A DNA stretch of 64,000 nt. It comes from Lasiosphaeria ovina. Taxonomy: Eukaryota; Ascomycota; Sordariomycetes; Sordariales; Lasiosphaeriaceae. Location: the NCBI GenBank assembly GCA_033439765.1, contig JAULSN010000001.1, forward strand, positions 8,866,001-8,930,000. The letters are read 5' to 3'. Positions 51,501 to 64,000 of this stretch are shown one piece after another (the stretch's first letter is position 1; each line of letters starts with the position of its first letter). The position numbers were made by a program, and so were the translations under genes. Under the pieces are notes generated by a model. That model saw nothing but the letters and a program-made list of their open reading frames with translations, did no database searches and had not been told where the DNA came from.

Positions 51501-54500
51501 AGCTTCGCACCTTTCCACTTCACCGTGCTGCACTGTTTACTGGTTGGTTGCTTGGTTGGCGGGGATGGCAGCTTCGGGGAACACCAGGCTAGGTATCAAG
51601 GTAGGTTAACCACGAACCAGGCTAGCCCAGCCAGCCGACCGAGACACGCCTCCAGTGCATCCGGGGAACATCATCTCTCTGTGCCAGGCCAGCCTCGCCA
51701 GGTAGCTGCTGGCTGGCTAGTTGGATGGATGGGATGGGATGGACGGGAAAGCGCCGTTATCGACTCCCCACCCCCACCCTCCACTGCCGGCCAACCAACG
51801 CACCCACTCACACACACACGCACACATCCATGCTTGTTTCTCTACGGTGCATATACATACTCAAGCAGTCCAGTGCCGGACGCCCTACGAGGAGGACCTA
51901 CGGGGCACGAGGCTGCGGGCAGAGATGGAACTACCATCGCGAGACCATTCGTTGCCTCTTCGGTGACGACGGCCCAGAGTGTCGAGTTTGGTAGTAGAGA
52001 GGAGGCCTCCCGCCTCGACGTGAGGGACAGGCAGGCAGAGCGAAACAGAGGAGAGCGGCGGTGGACGAGCGAGCGAGTGAGTCACGGTATGAGGATCCAT
52101 AGTGTGCAAGTGGAAGATCATGACCCTCAGGGATAGGTCTGGGGTGTGTGCACCGACAATGCCCTGGGAGATACTCCGTAATCAAGAAAAGCGAACGGTT
52201 AGAATCCATCTAGGACTACCTACAGCTACTACGCGAGTTTGGAAAACTGCCCAGCCTTGCGAGCGTCTCCGACAGGATGGATGGATGGATGGATGGGGGA
52301 TGGCAGTGGAGCCACTAGCAGCATGCATGCAGACAGACACAGCACTCACAACGAGAATGATAGACGTGTAAACGTCAGCTCTCGGCCGAGAAAGTTTGGC
52401 TGGCTAGGCCTGCAGAGGAAGGAAAAGACAAGCCCCCCACGGCAGCCACCGCCAGAGCCGCAGCGAAACACAGAAAGACAAACGGAGTCATATCTGCTAT
52501 TGTACATTTTGTGTGGGGTATGTGGTGTGCGGGCGACAGACAACTTCTGCACAACAATGCCCACCGACCACAGCACGAAACAACAAGCAGCAATGACAAA
52601 AGAGGGGAAGAAGCAGATCGTCGTCGTCCTCTGAGGTCCCGTGATGGGCTCCCTCCGTCGATCCACCGAGAAACAAAGATACAGGCTCTGACTTACACAG
52701 CCTTCTGTCTCTAGATGCCCAACAAGTCCACAGTGCGGCAGAACGACCCTCGACATTCCCACCTCGAGACGTCATGCTCCCCCGTGTCTGAGCAATAAGC
52801 AACGGACCTTCCATGGAGTGGGAGGGCGTGAGGATATCATCCACCGCGGTGAATCAGAGAGAGAGGAGATACAGCACAAGGCAAGGCTCCGCCATGATGT
52901 GCGCATATGTGTGTGCTACGATGGCTTTTCGCGGCTTTGCAGCTACATTGAGGGATAACGTCACTAGACATTGTTGTTACTGGGCAGAGCGTTAAGGCTT
53001 CGGCCGAATAATGAAGAGCTTCCAGAAGAATACGAAAGAGAGAAGAAAGGGAAGAAAAAGTGAGGCGGCTGGGGAGACGCTGCCCTATGACTGGGATATC
53101 ACCCAGAGCATGCGCGCACCTCTGGGTGGCGGGGAAGGGGACGATCACGATGACTGTCCTGACTGACAGAGTCGAACTTCCTGGGCTTGACTCGCAGGGC
53201 CCCATGTCTTCCCCAGACTGCACGGAAAGGAACTGGTCGAGTCCTCGCCAATAGCAAGACCGGACACCGTGGTAATGAGCTTTGCCTGGCACCGGCTCAC
53301 CCAAAGAAACAGGCAAGCGAGGGGACCTTTCTCTGCTGCAGGAACAAGGCCGTCTGCCGTTGGGTAGGAAAAACAGCCTCCTGCCACTGACTCCCTATGA
53401 CAACACGCTGGCGCTGGCTGCTTGCTGCCTGTACAGCCACACTGCTTTTCCTCTGCGCATCTCGGATACGCGGAGAAAACAGACAGACACGAAAAGCCCG
53501 TAGGAGCTGGAAGATCGCTGGGGCGCCGGACCGATGAGGACCCTGCGCTGGTTCGACATAGAGGGAAGGGGCGCTTTGCCTCGTTCCGGGAGCCCGCGTC
53601 GCCCAAAGTGGCAAAGCAAGCCAGCCGGGACGAGATAGGGATACGCGCCATGGTAGGCTGCCGAGACAGCGCGTGCATTTCGTAACGGGGCGCGGGCAGG
53701 GCGCGTCGAGGTCCCTGTTTGCTGTCTTAATTCTTGCGATAACGATGGGCGGCACGCGCACGAGGTAGGCGAGTCGAGAGGTATGAGTTGTAAGTCTGTT
53801 CGTGCGTGACTCACAATAGCAAGTGCTCGCCGTCGGAGAACCAGTAGTATCAAGCGACTTGACATCCTCAGCCACACTTGAGAGCCTCAAATCGCCAGCG
53901 ACAAAAGCGCCAGCCGTTCGCTCCAGCCCAGTTGGTTACCGAGAGGCAAAAACAACAATCCCTATCTTATCTCCGAAGAGAAGTAGCAGACGGTGCGCAT
54001 GTGTGGTCAGTGAGGTAGTCGGAGTACCCCGTGACCGACATTCCGTGGCCTCGGGCGGACAACGGCGACCACAGCAGCGGGTGTTTGCAACGCGGTGAGT
54101 CAGTCCTGCTATGTCAAGTGCTTGGGTGCAATAGGGGCCGGGATGTAATTGCCTCAGCCACAACCCAGTTGCGGCCTTAGGGGAAGTTCCCGCGCCATAA
54201 ATCCGATGCGCCGGGCAAAAAGGGGCGTGTCGTTAACAAATTGAGAGATAATTCCAAATGAATCATATCACGGTGTAATTTATGACAAAGACCTGCGTGG
54301 GTGACGTAGTGTTCGGTGGATGCCTCAGTTGTGAGTCTTCGTTGTGCTGCATGGGCGTTGACAGGAAAGAGCTCGCGGGAGGCAAACAGAAAGAGAGGGA
54401 GAGTTGGGCAAAAGAGGAATTGGTCATGCCTGATTTTGGGTCGAAGTCAGAAGAAGATGCTGGACCGTGCGTCAAGGTGCCCGACTCTGCTCGACTTGAC

Positions 54501-57500
54501 TGGCTGCTTGGGCCTTGCCTTGGGCCTTGGGGGGATCCCGGCCTGCCACTAAGGTCAAACGGGAAATTCCCGGAAGAATGTCCGAAAATCCCACGGGTTT
54601 GTTTTTCCTGGGGGTGGCGGTGCCTGCGAGTCCCGAGGTGAGGAGTCGCCCCTGCATCTCACAACGCCACCGTGTGGCTTGGTGACCCAGACCCTCGGAT
54701 CAAGCCCAGCCCAAGGCAGAACCTGAGATGTGAGGCCCCCACTCGACGCAGGCTCCATAGGATCTGCCCTTTCCATTCTGGCTTCTAGCGCAAACGGGCC
54801 CTTGGCACCACGCACCACGCACCACGCACCACGCACCACCCACAACCCACGGCGGCAGAGCAGCAGCAGCAGCAGCAGCAGCAGCAACGCAACGGGTATG
54901 CTGCTACCGCGTGCATTGGGTCCATCTGCCCGTCTTCCTTCACACAGACACTTGCTTGCTTCTGCTTGCTTGCTGCTGCTGCTGCTGCCGCTGCCACTGC
55001 CGCTGCTCTGACAACAACGCTACCGACACAACTGGCATTGCATCGGGAATGCACGCATGCACATGTCTGGGCGCAAGTAGAGAAGGGAAAGCATGGCCAA
55101 AGCCGGAAAGCGTCGTTGGGCATGAGAAAAAAAAAAGTCGACGATTGAAACACGCTTGCTTGTTCAGGGCCTCCTTTCCCAAGTCGCCCCTCCCTCCGCT
55201 GCACAGTGCCCGTCGACGACAACCGTCCAAGGGTCCCATTGGGCTCCCACACACGATGTCGAAAAAGATAAGGAGGCCGACTCTGTGAGGAAGAAGCGAG
55301 GCTGAGATATCCGTAGTGGTCTGTTGTTCTCGCGAGGTTACCTTGGGGAAGGGTGCCCAAGATCGGAGATTTCGACATCTCATTGGGCACTGAGGGCACA
55401 GATTCCTCGCTCCTTCGAACTCCCAGAGGCCGCACAAAAGTGACACCAGACACCAGAGCCACCTGACTGAGACTTTTGGGCTCTCCACACGAGCGTTGAA
55501 CAGCTCCCCCTTATTCCAGACTTCTAACTGCCGTACTCGTCTCCCCCGCCTGACCTTTGACATCGCCGCTTCCGTCTTACTCGTCGTTTCCGGAGCCAAG
55601 AGCGCGATGATGGAGGGGCAGCTGAGACCCCCCTGGAGACATTAGGGTATGGTTACGCAGGGGGGCCTGGCATGTGAGTGCCCCAGCGCTGTTCGCCAGC
55701 TCCAACACGTGCAGCACAGCAAGGTGTGCAAGTGGGAAAGGGGGTGTGACATGGGCCGTGACATTCAATGCCCACGATGATAGGATATTTTTGCCCGTCA
55801 CACATGTTTTTTTTCCTTTCCGGTCTATTTTTTTTTCTCTTTGTCGGTCTGTTGTCAGTGAGAGATGCCCAACTAGAGTCTAGTCTGATCCGGCAGGCTG
55901 CTCGTCTTGGCCTTTGAGAGTCGCGCCATGGATCGTCGCAACTTCGCAAGGGATTAAGGGGCAATAAGACAGACGAAAAAGTCATCTTCCGTCCGTCGGC
56001 AGTCCCGCTGCCGACAGCATCAGCCGTCTTTTGTCTTCCCTCGTCTTCTGCAATGGCCGCCTGCCCAGCACGACATTGGACAGAGATATCGTCAACATCA
56101 GCATCTTTGATGTTTTTGTGGGCATCGCGCTACGTCAGAGGCCGCGTTCAGGGCCGAGCCGGGCAACCCACGTATGGGAGGCTGCCGCGCATCGCGACAC
56201 GCCCCTCCGGGCATAATGAAGCTGCAGGCAGGCCATGCAATGCTCCGGCGGTTCCCTTCTTTCCAACTCCTGAGAAGTGTCGGTGAGATGCATGAGGGCA
56301 GCGAGATCGGTCCATGTCGTCCCATAGCCGTCTGTCTGTCGATTTGCCTCTCCTTGTATGGCTCCGAGAGGAGGTCTAGAGGGGGCTCCCGACTCTTGGA
56401 GGGGCTCTCTGTAGTGGCTACGGCCGGCTCCATTCACCTTGGAGACGGTCTGGTAAATTTGTAGGGGTAATGGGCCGCGACGGGCCAGTCGATTCGCTGC
56501 GGGTCCCGAGCTGGCAGATCGACTGGCTGCAACGCGCACGCAGCGCAGACCCGTCTCCAATCGGGACAGAAGCCTCTGCATCCCACGGCAAGCTTTGGTG
56601 GGCCCATTGGCCATTCAGCAGCCCGCACCAAACCAGACGGCTGACATTGGACATCAACGCAGCAAACAATGGCACCAAGGGAGAACCAGTAGGGCAGCAG
56701 AGCATACATCATACATGACGCTCCGTCGTCTCTCGTGTGAGTCACGTCCACCATAGGGCAGACGGGAGCCCTCTGGGAGACGGAGACGGCAGCCGCCCCT
56801 TTCTTTGCTGATTCCCATCGCTTCTCTGGCGAGTGAAATGAAAAACGAATATCCAACTGGAAAGCGAGTGAAAATTTTCACGGTGAGCCGAACGGGAGCA
56901 AATCAAAGTGGAAGGTCGCTGGGGTCGTGCCGCGCCAGACCAGGGGCGTGGGAAAGCCACTGGGCGGGCGGACGTGACGCTGCAGGGAAGGGGGTGGCAT
57001 TCTGGAAAACAACACGCCCGGGATCAGGGAATGGAGGACCAGGGAGGCCAAGGCCCGACCGGAGCGAAGGTGAGGACTCGGCGGTCCACTCTGGGCGCTA
57101 GGATAACAAGCCCGTATGTGATGCGCTCTGCTTCTTGCATGGCGGACTGGCATCGTCTCCGTCCTAGCATGTGCTTGATGGGTTGACCCGCGGCGGTGGG
57201 CGTAATCTCCAGCCCGGGGGTGCGAACAACAAAAACAGCACTCCCCAAGGCTCCCTTGTCGTGGTCAAAAACCACGGGCGGCCAACATCAAACGGTGCCG
57301 AAATACTGTATGGAGCCACTCCGGGACGATGATCCGCAACGTTGAGGCAAACGACGGGCGGCCACCCAAAACGAGATGGAGTCTGCGTACTGTACGGAGC
57401 GCTGATTTCAGTGCTGGGCTGAGCAGATCGCGGTGGAACAGACCGACGCTGATCAAGGGTCTAGCCTAGCCCCCCAGCTGAACCGCCGGCCGATGGCAAC

Positions 57501-60500
57501 TTCGGACTCTGCGGAGGGTCATCCGCATTCTTGCCTTTATAGTAGCGCGCATCACACTGAGTAGAGTGTCCTCCAGACTTGAGAATCCACTGGAATGGAA
57601 GGCCCCGACACTCTTCCAGACCACAGCACGCTTGCCCGAGCGAATATCGAGGGCCACGCCCAAATTGTCATGGCACGGCAGAACTGGCAGGCGAGCAGAA
57701 ATGGCGAACCATCTGCCAGGCGGCGGCCCGGCAAGCGCGGAGCAGCCACTATAATTCTCCAATTCGGTACCGGCAAAATGATTGACGGTGACGGTGACAC
57801 GGCCTGGGCGGCAGCCAACCTGTTGCAGCCAATACCCGAGACCACCGTGCTTCCAGGCTTGTTGGACTCTGCGCTCTTGGACTCGTTCGAGTCTCGTCCA
57901 GACGGACACGAGGTCACGGTCACACCCATCCGCTGCCACTGGTGATATTGGTGCTGTAGTTGCGCTGTAACTTCCCCGCGGCGGCCAAGGGGCAGGGCCC
58001 GGAATGAGGTTGGACAGACCAGAGAAACGAGCCGGTCGACGTGACACAAACCCGACCGCCGTCACTTGTTGCCTCGCACCAGGTCTTACTTTTATAGTGC
58101 AGGGGCCTGTGCCTGCCGAACATGGTCGATGCGGAGGCACGGAGAAGCACGTCGTCGAATCGCGGGTTATTAACCTACGTACGAATACAGAATACCTTGA
58201 TAAGGTACGAAGTAGGTCGGGAGATATCTGGTAGTTACGGACTGAGAGAGGAACAGACATCCCAGATCAGACTCGATAGTGGAAGAGGATGGGCTATTCC
58301 CATTCGCCAATTGTGCCGTATTGTTCCTTGTAACTGGAAGACTCCCTACCTAGGTCAGTACGGCATGCAAGGTGAAGGTTCACCTTAACCGCCGTTGTGC
58401 TCGGGGATCCTGCTGGGACTCTTGGGCCAGCCAACCCGTCGCATTGACATGGGATCAAAGCGGGCATCCATTACATGGAATCCATCACTGCCACTGCACA
58501 TACAGTACAGTACGGCGCAACTGGATGGACGTTGGGTTCTGCACGCACAAATACTGTTTGCGTATACGCGTCGACTGGAGAATTGCGTATATTGCGAACT
58601 CCAAGTTGGCGTGCACGAATTTGTTCTGTGACTTGATGGAAGCAGAGACACGTAGCATCCTCGAAATGACTGAAGTGGGAAAGATGGGAGCCGTGAGGCC
58701 TCGTCTGGTGCCTGGACTGGCCTCGTTCGCTCCACACCAGCTGAAGCGAGACCTGAGAGGTGCCCCGTCATTGGCTGCGCAAGCACTAAAGTTTAGCTGA
58801 ACTGCATGCACTATCCAAGGTTCCTCCTGCCAGATCAATCAACCCCGCGCTGAAGGGCTGCAGGGTGGCAGCCGCGACCGTGAACGCCTTCACAGGATGC
58901 GACGAACTGGACGACGGATGAACCTGCCCAGCACGGCGCCCATGGGAAGAAATAAGAAACACCAAGAAGATAGCAGCGCCGTCTTGTCCCGATTATCTAC
59001 AAGCAGCTGTGTTGGTGTTGTGTTGGTCCTGGCACCCCTCAGCTCCGGGCTTTTACAGCAGAAATTACTGGTTGCATGTATAATACGTAGACATTAACAT
59101 AGGTGATAGGTGAACTTATCGCAGTGCATGGAAGCGTCTCGACTGGAAATATCGGCGTTTTCCTGTTATTAGCGCTGAGATCTGGATTAGGACTTCCGAA
59201 CCGGGCCACATGATGGTATTCTGCGGGTGGGTGTGCAAAGTCACGGCCATCGCGCATCGAGCCATGCCCGTTTGACGAGAGGGGTTCCTGCCTTTCTGGG
59301 ACGAAGAGGAGGGGCAAAAGAGGCGACTCTCACCCACACGCACGTATGCGCACGCAGTAAGACACTCGCGGGCAAATGGCCGCGACGAGGCGAACCGTCA
59401 CGTCAGCTGCAGTCGTCTTCGCCGGCTCTTAAAATCCTTGAGTCGGCCGCTTCTCTCTCCCCACTCCGAGCATCTCAGCCAGCTGTTTCTCCCCGTCATC
59501 CGGGAGGGTTTGCTTTTGCTGCCGTCGACGCTCCATCGCCACTTACAACTCGGTCGCAGGCATCGCAGGCACCGCTGTGGCATCATCGCATCGCAGGCGC
59601 ACATTGGCCTTCGCTTTCCTCCAAAGTCCGACTCCGAATTCCGCGTTTGTCAGTCACCAGTCACCACCCGGCTTGATTGCCTTCTAATTTGCGCCAGAAG
59701 CCCGTCGCGCACCCAGGAGGTCGACGCGCACGCATCTTGCCGACTCTGCCGGCCTTCTAGTTATACCATCCGCGGCAGGCTTCCGGTGGAACGACAACAC
59801 ACCCCGCCATCCTCGAGCGGGAACGAATTGGCCGTCATCAACTCTGGGTCACACTTGTGCGAGCCGCTCCTGTGATCCCGCTGCCTTGATACGAACAGCC
59901 AGCCCGAGTGCCGCTCGCTCGGCAGTGCCATTCACAGGACAGACTCGCGGGGCGATAAGATTGCGTGGGCTCTCGCAAAGCAGAGCACTCTGTCTACAAA
60001 AGCCATCCCGTCGTGGTCTACAAATTGGAGGGAGCTGTTCCAGTCGATATATTGTCGCCAACTTTCGCAACGCTTCGTTTACACGGCCGCCGCATTTGAT
60101 ATCAAGCCGCGGCACGTCGTCTGGCGTCACTTCCGCCGCATCGCTCCCGCCGCTCCGGAACCCTAGCCTCCCAGGATGACAATTGCCTAGGTTAGGTTGC
60201 AGCCAGAGCCGCGACGAAAGAGTCATCGTGGGTGAAAGAGAAAATTTTCCACGGGCCGTTACGCACTGAACTTCAGTCCCCTGCCGCGACGTTGGAACTT
60301 CCAAGCCGTCGCGTGAAGCAATTTCGCTTACCCGGACGTGGCAGATTGGCCGAGTCAAGGGCTTTGAGGCGTCCAGCGACAGAGAATCCGGGACCACAGG
60401 AATCGAAATTTGGACAATCCCACAAGACACACACACCGCACTTGACGATGGAAATTTGTTGAGTGAATCATTCTGAAGAGAATAGCGCTGCCATATTTCT

Positions 60501-61419
60501 GGTCGCTATTGCTCCCTAGACAGAGCTGCGTTGCCCTGCCTCACTCGGGTCTATTTTCAGGAGCTGGCACAAACTCCGACGCTGCGCGCTACCCAGTTGC
60601 TTCTGGCCCGACACCAGCGCAAAGCAGCTTTCAACGGCACTCTTCTCCCTCCGCCGTCCGAAGTGGCCATTGGCGGACAGGGGTCGAGCTGTATACAGTG
60701 CCAGAAGAATCCAGCTCAAACGGAGCGAGGGTGTGTGGCTACTTCGACCCAGCGCTGACGAGGGCCAAAAGGGGTGACTAACCACGCTAAGGTCGGGAGC
60801 AGGGGTCAGACCTGCTGCTGCGCCCACCCCCCCTCCATCAGTTTCCACGAGGAAGCGACAGGGAAGAAGATTCCCACCCACTTTTCCTCATCCCCTGGCA
60901 TCCATGTCACTCTCGGCCTGATTTCGCTCTGTGCGCTCGCACACCCACACCCACACCTTGGCTGGCCTTTACGGGGGAGAACGCTGTACGGGTTATAAAG
61001 CATTGCCAACCACCCAAATTTTCCATTTTCTACCAACCTCCATTCCATCGTTCTGCATCGAGCACTATCGTCACGACTTCTTTTAATATTATTCAGCCTG
61101 GACCGTCGAAGCGTCCAGCAAATTCCAGATCTCGCCATCAAGGTCGTCGACTCACGACTTTGATGCCCAACTCTGCGTGTCGGGGAATATCAACACCAGT
61201 GACATGTTCTCAGACAGAAGAAGGTTTTCCTCCCATCTTCCTACCGACCACAGACCAAGGTGACGGGTTGTCGCCTTCTCCCGCGTCACGACACCGGCGC
61301 GATTGAGCTCCAATTTTGAGGAAACAACGACAAACGACAAAAACAACATCAACACCCCTCGCAGCGGCTGGGGGGGGAACACACGACATCTCCGAGTCGA
61401 GAGAGAGAAAGAGATCTGG
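48516..61419. other. Long gene-free stretch with microsatellites
   Basis: Many frames of 60-265 codons are open in several phases at once, as expected for GC-rich DNA. None shows a domain, signal peptide or consistent introns. The longest (minus 57466-58260, 264 codons; minus 54785-55462) are low-complexity or Arg/Ser/Pro-rich. Tracts: (CA)n 51079-51096, (GCAT)n 51238-51256, (GGAT)n 52276-52297, a CACCACGCA repeat 54811-54845, (CAG)n 54861-54888, (TGC)n 54971-54986. The right part (about 60.5-61.4 kb) is pyrimidine-rich and likely the promoter and leader of the gene at 61420. Confidence 0.45.
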
Positions 61420-62682
61420 ATGTCTCGCAGGACATCGCAAGAGCCTGAGAGGATGGCCAACTACTCGCCATATGGGTCTACTCCGGCCCAGGAGTTCTTC
61501 TTCGACGAGAAGAAGTTTCCGAGCCCGTCGCCGACGCCATCTCCCCGCGGCCCAGGCTACTACTTCGGCGCGACCCAGCAGCGACCTGCGACGCGAGCTC
61601 ACTTCCGCAACGGAAGCACAAACACCAACGGCTTCAACTACAGCAGTCCCCGTGGCCCTTCGTTCTCGCCTCGTTACACGAGCGACGGCCAATACGCCAC
61701 TGCTAATGTGAGTTCATCGCGGTCAACGCGCAAGCCAAGTTTTTCGGGTCCGCGCCCCAGGCGCGAGCGTCGCAACTCATATTCCTACTATCGGGCCTCA
61801 GACTCTCATGGGGAATCCGACGAGGACGAGTTTATCGAGATCAACGGCGTCACCTACGTGCTGCCTGCGCGATCGAAGTCGAAGCGATACAGGGAATACT
61901 ATACTGTCAACGCTGGAGGGCACCCCACTGATTACCACTACTATGCACAGGGCGGTCCTTCTTACTTCGACAGAGACTCCGGGTACGCGTCGCCGCGCTA
62001 TGAGCCAGAGCGCAAGCCCGTCGTCGGACACTCGCGGCGCAACTCGACGTCTGTGCCGCTTCAGCGGCCTCAGACGGCCCGTCCCGCAAGTGCCAGCGCG
62101 CACAAGAAGCCGCCTCCGCCTCCGGCCGCACGCCAAGCCACCGAGCAGGATGCCAAGGACAACGGAATCCCGCCAGGATACTCTTTGAAGAACTGGGACC
62201 CTGCCGAGGAACCCATCATGCTTCTCGGCAGTGTCTTTGACTCCAACTCCCTGGGCAAGTGGATATATGACTGGACCGTCTACCATCATGGACCTGCCAC
62301 TCCCATCTCGGATATGGCCGGCGAGCTTTGGCTTCTTCTGATCCAGCTGGCCGGAAAGATCAAGCGCTCCGAGGAGATCATTCGTGACATCCGATCCAAG
62401 GACAACCGGGAGATGGTTGATGAGTTCATCCAGGCTGGCGAGCGCATCACCGACAAGCTCCAAAAGCTGCTCAAGACTTGTGAACAGCCCATGCTTCGGT
62501 CCACTGCCAAGAGTCGCAAGGATTCCCAGTTAGGCAAAAATGCCGGTGTCGAGTTTGTTGAGACTCTGTTCGGCCGCGAGCGCGAGCTCGAGAAGACTGA
62601 GCGCTTCATGGCCTCTGTCCGCCTTTGGAACTTGCGTTTCGACACCAACTGCGAGGAGATCCTGAGGAACCCGACCATGTAA
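61420..62682 (+). CDS. Conserved fungal 'vegetative cell wall protein gp1-like' protein
   Basis: Intronless, 420 residues from ATG 61420 (MSRRTSQEPERMANYSPYGS). The frame is open 39 codons further up, but that part is leader-like. Residues 1-250 are disordered, rich in Ser/Pro/Tyr/Arg, with a short acidic patch (ESDEDEFIEINGVTYVLPAR) and a Pro run (KKPPPPPAA). Residues ~250-420 form a conserved helical domain: GYSLKNWDPAEEPIMLLGSV, then FDSNSLGKWIYDWTVYHHGP, AGELWLLLIQLAGKIKRSEE and ERELEKTERFMASVRLWNLR. This domain is common across Sordariomycetes, where the protein is usually labelled 'gp1' because of its low-complexity half. There is no signal peptide, so a wall role is doubtful. The true function is unknown. 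The long upstream gap is consistent with a regulated gene. Confidence 0.85.
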   Translation: MSRRTSQEPERMANYSPYGSTPAQEFFFDEKKFPSPSPTPSPRGPGYYFGATQQRPATRAHFRNGSTNTNGFNYSSPRGPSFSPRYTSDGQYATANVSSSRSTRKPSFSGPRPRRERRNSYSYYRASDSHGESDEDEFIEINGVTYVLPARSKSKRYREYYTVNAGGHPTDYHYYAQGGPSYFDRDSGYASPRYEPERKPVVGHSRRNSTSVPLQRPQTARPASASAHKKPPPPPAARQATEQDAKDNGIPPGYSLKNWDPAEEPIMLLGSVFDSNSLGKWIYDWTVYHHGPATPISDMAGELWLLLIQLAGKIKRSEEIIRDIRSKDNREMVDEFIQAGERITDKLQKLLKTCEQPMLRSTAKSRKDSQLGKNAGVEFVETLFGRERELEKTERFMASVRLWNLRFDTNCEEILRNPTM

Positions 62683-64000
62683 AATCATTCACCCACCTGG
62701 TCTCATCTATACCGCCAGTGTCGGTTGCTTCCTCTCGCCACATCACACAACACACACATACACGCATATACCCACTAGCCAGGTTGTACGATTAGGTCTC
62801 TTTTCAGGGTCATTTGGTCATCCGTCATATGCATCGGGGGTCTCTTTTCGTCACGTCTGTCTGGAGGCTTTTCTGCCTCATCGATAAAAGAAAGCCGGGA
62901 GCAGTCCCGCAGCATGGTGGCCGTCATTTTTCTCGGTCTTTCAGAGATACCCAATGTTCTCGTTTTCGGCAACGACATCATACCAAGAACACAAGCCGAT
63001 GTTGATGAAACAGGATGGGACATGAGCACAACAAAAGCGAGTCAGCGAGGAAGCTGTAGCGCAAGAGGAGGAATGTACAAGATTATTTGGAGGAGTGGTC
63101 TCGGTTGTTGAGTGGGCGGTCTTCTGCAATTTTTCTACGCGATGAAATGTGTCGCGGGACAGGGACTCGATGGTCCTGCCGCCCGGCACACACTGTTTAA
63201 TGGCGATTGTTTTGGGACTGGGAAAGAAGGTTTCATTGTTTTTGGATTATCCTGTTGAGGCACCGCTGGGCGTACATGAGCCTCGTTCGTTTTACCCTGT
63301 TTCTGGGTGGCTCATACATTTATAGCGAGCCGCCCATTTTCTTTCTGTTTCTTTGGGGTCTCACAGGATGAAGGATATACCCAGCTTTTGACATTGAATT
63401 TCGGTGCAAAGGATCATAGACTATTTTACAACGAGGAGGATTTCTAGGTTCAATCAGATTGCACCCCTTCAATCGCTGCTGCCATCTCGGTGACTCTTTG
63501 GTCCAACGTGTTGCACAACCCTTTTTGGGGGCATCACGGAATCGGTAGCCCACATTCCTGTAGTGAAATGGTGGGTTCCTCAACTATCTAGATCACAGCA
63601 TTTGCAGTCGCACAGCATAATCTTTATTCATTAATTTTGTTTGCACCTCTCTATTCTTTTCGCATCTTGTGCTGCGTGAAACTATTTCGTGTGTAGCCTG
63701 TACCAAACAAACCCTACATTTGAGCCCTAATGGATAAATGTCGAAAAGTTTGATGATTTGTTGTTTCCAATATTTCGCGCCACAAACCAGAGAACCAGGG
63801 GGGGTGGTTGGAAGGAATTAAAGACTGAGGGAAAATTTTTCTCTCCCCCCCTTCCAGGTAAGATGAAACAACCATCCCACACCCGCACATGAAATCCTAT
63901 TGAGGCAGGGGATCAGAGATCAGGGAAAAAAACTTTACTTTTGCGAATTACGGCACGGATAGTCCGGGTTCTGGTTCGGGTTCTGGTTCTGCCTGATGAA
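62683..64000. other. 3' flank; no gene seen
   Basis: Short frames only. T-rich and A-rich patches after 63.6 kb and a short direct repeat (GGTTCTGGTTC, 63969-63990). No domain or RNA signature recognised. Confidence 0.45.

Noticed and set aside
57466..58260. 264-codon minus-strand frame
   Set aside because: Overlapping frames are open on both strands, composition follows local GC content, and no motif, signal peptide or repeat was recognised.
59849..60436. 195-codon minus-strand frame
   Set aside because: No domain; overlapping plus-strand frames are equally open. Could be real but cannot be supported.
61303..61419. Start of the gp1-like protein at the upstream in-frame ATG 61303
   Set aside because: The 39 extra residues are Asn/Thr/Gly-rich leader-like sequence; the conserved beginning appears to be MSRRTSQEPE at 61420. 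Not decisive without cDNA.
1..64000. tRNA, rRNA or telomeric repeats
   Set aside because: Looked for T-loop GGTTCRANTC contexts, 5S-like blocks and TTAGGG arrays by eye; none convincing. A tRNAscan run would be needed to exclude tRNAs fully.

Overview
The window comes from a filamentous ascomycete (Pezizomycotina, probably Sordariomycetes). The evidence is short 50-120 bp introns with fungal donors (GTATGT, GTCCGT, GTGAGT) and CTRAC-type branch sites, fungal-type Gag fragments, and protein families seen mainly in these fungi: a HeLo-type pseudokinase, a CorA-like family, NLR-derived ankyrin proteins and the 'gp1-like' family. Gene density is low and simple repeats are frequent. There is no bacterial-style organisation.

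Layout. 0-3 kb holds eroded transposons (a copia-like Gag start and a pogo-type transposase head). 3.1-13.4 kb is an accessory gene block: two divergent kinase-TPR genes, a CorA-like membrane protein gene and a HeLo-type pseudokinase. The last two each carry an in-frame stop. 14.8-17.6 kb holds two decayed, convergent LTR-retrotransposon fragments. 18.3-20.1 kb encodes an ankyrin protein that looks like an NLR which has lost its NACHT half. 21.6-24.5 kb is a complete-ended 2.9 kb LTR element with identical LTRs, a 5 bp target duplication and a Gag fused to leftover reverse transcriptase pieces. 24.5-34 kb is repeat-rich and nearly gene-free.

The most unusual part is 34.5-40.3 kb. No convincing protein is encoded there. 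Instead there is a plus-strand series of units with box C (RTGATGA) and box D (CTGA) closed by short complementary terminal stems, so a cluster of about a dozen box C/D snoRNA candidates. They fall into three tandem families. The first sits in introns separated by 38-39 nt micro-exons, the second alternates with conserved hairpins, and the third shares GGGCCAATGATGA and a GGCC(C) closing stem. I read this as a snoRNA host locus that grew by tandem duplication.

40.8-46.3 kb carries three unrecognised genes whose products each have one predicted N-proximal membrane segment. 47.0-47.7 kb encodes a small secreted cysteine-rich protein (effector-like). 48-61 kb is a long stretch with microsatellites and no gene I can support. 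It ends at a conserved 'gp1-like' fungal gene at 61.4-62.7 kb.

Taken together, the left third looks like a fast-evolving self/non-self-type island (kinase-TPR, HeLo, NLR-derived ankyrin) embedded in transposons. The centre is an RNA-gene cluster, and the right side returns to conserved sequence. Functional statements are family-based inference. No database or folding program was run.
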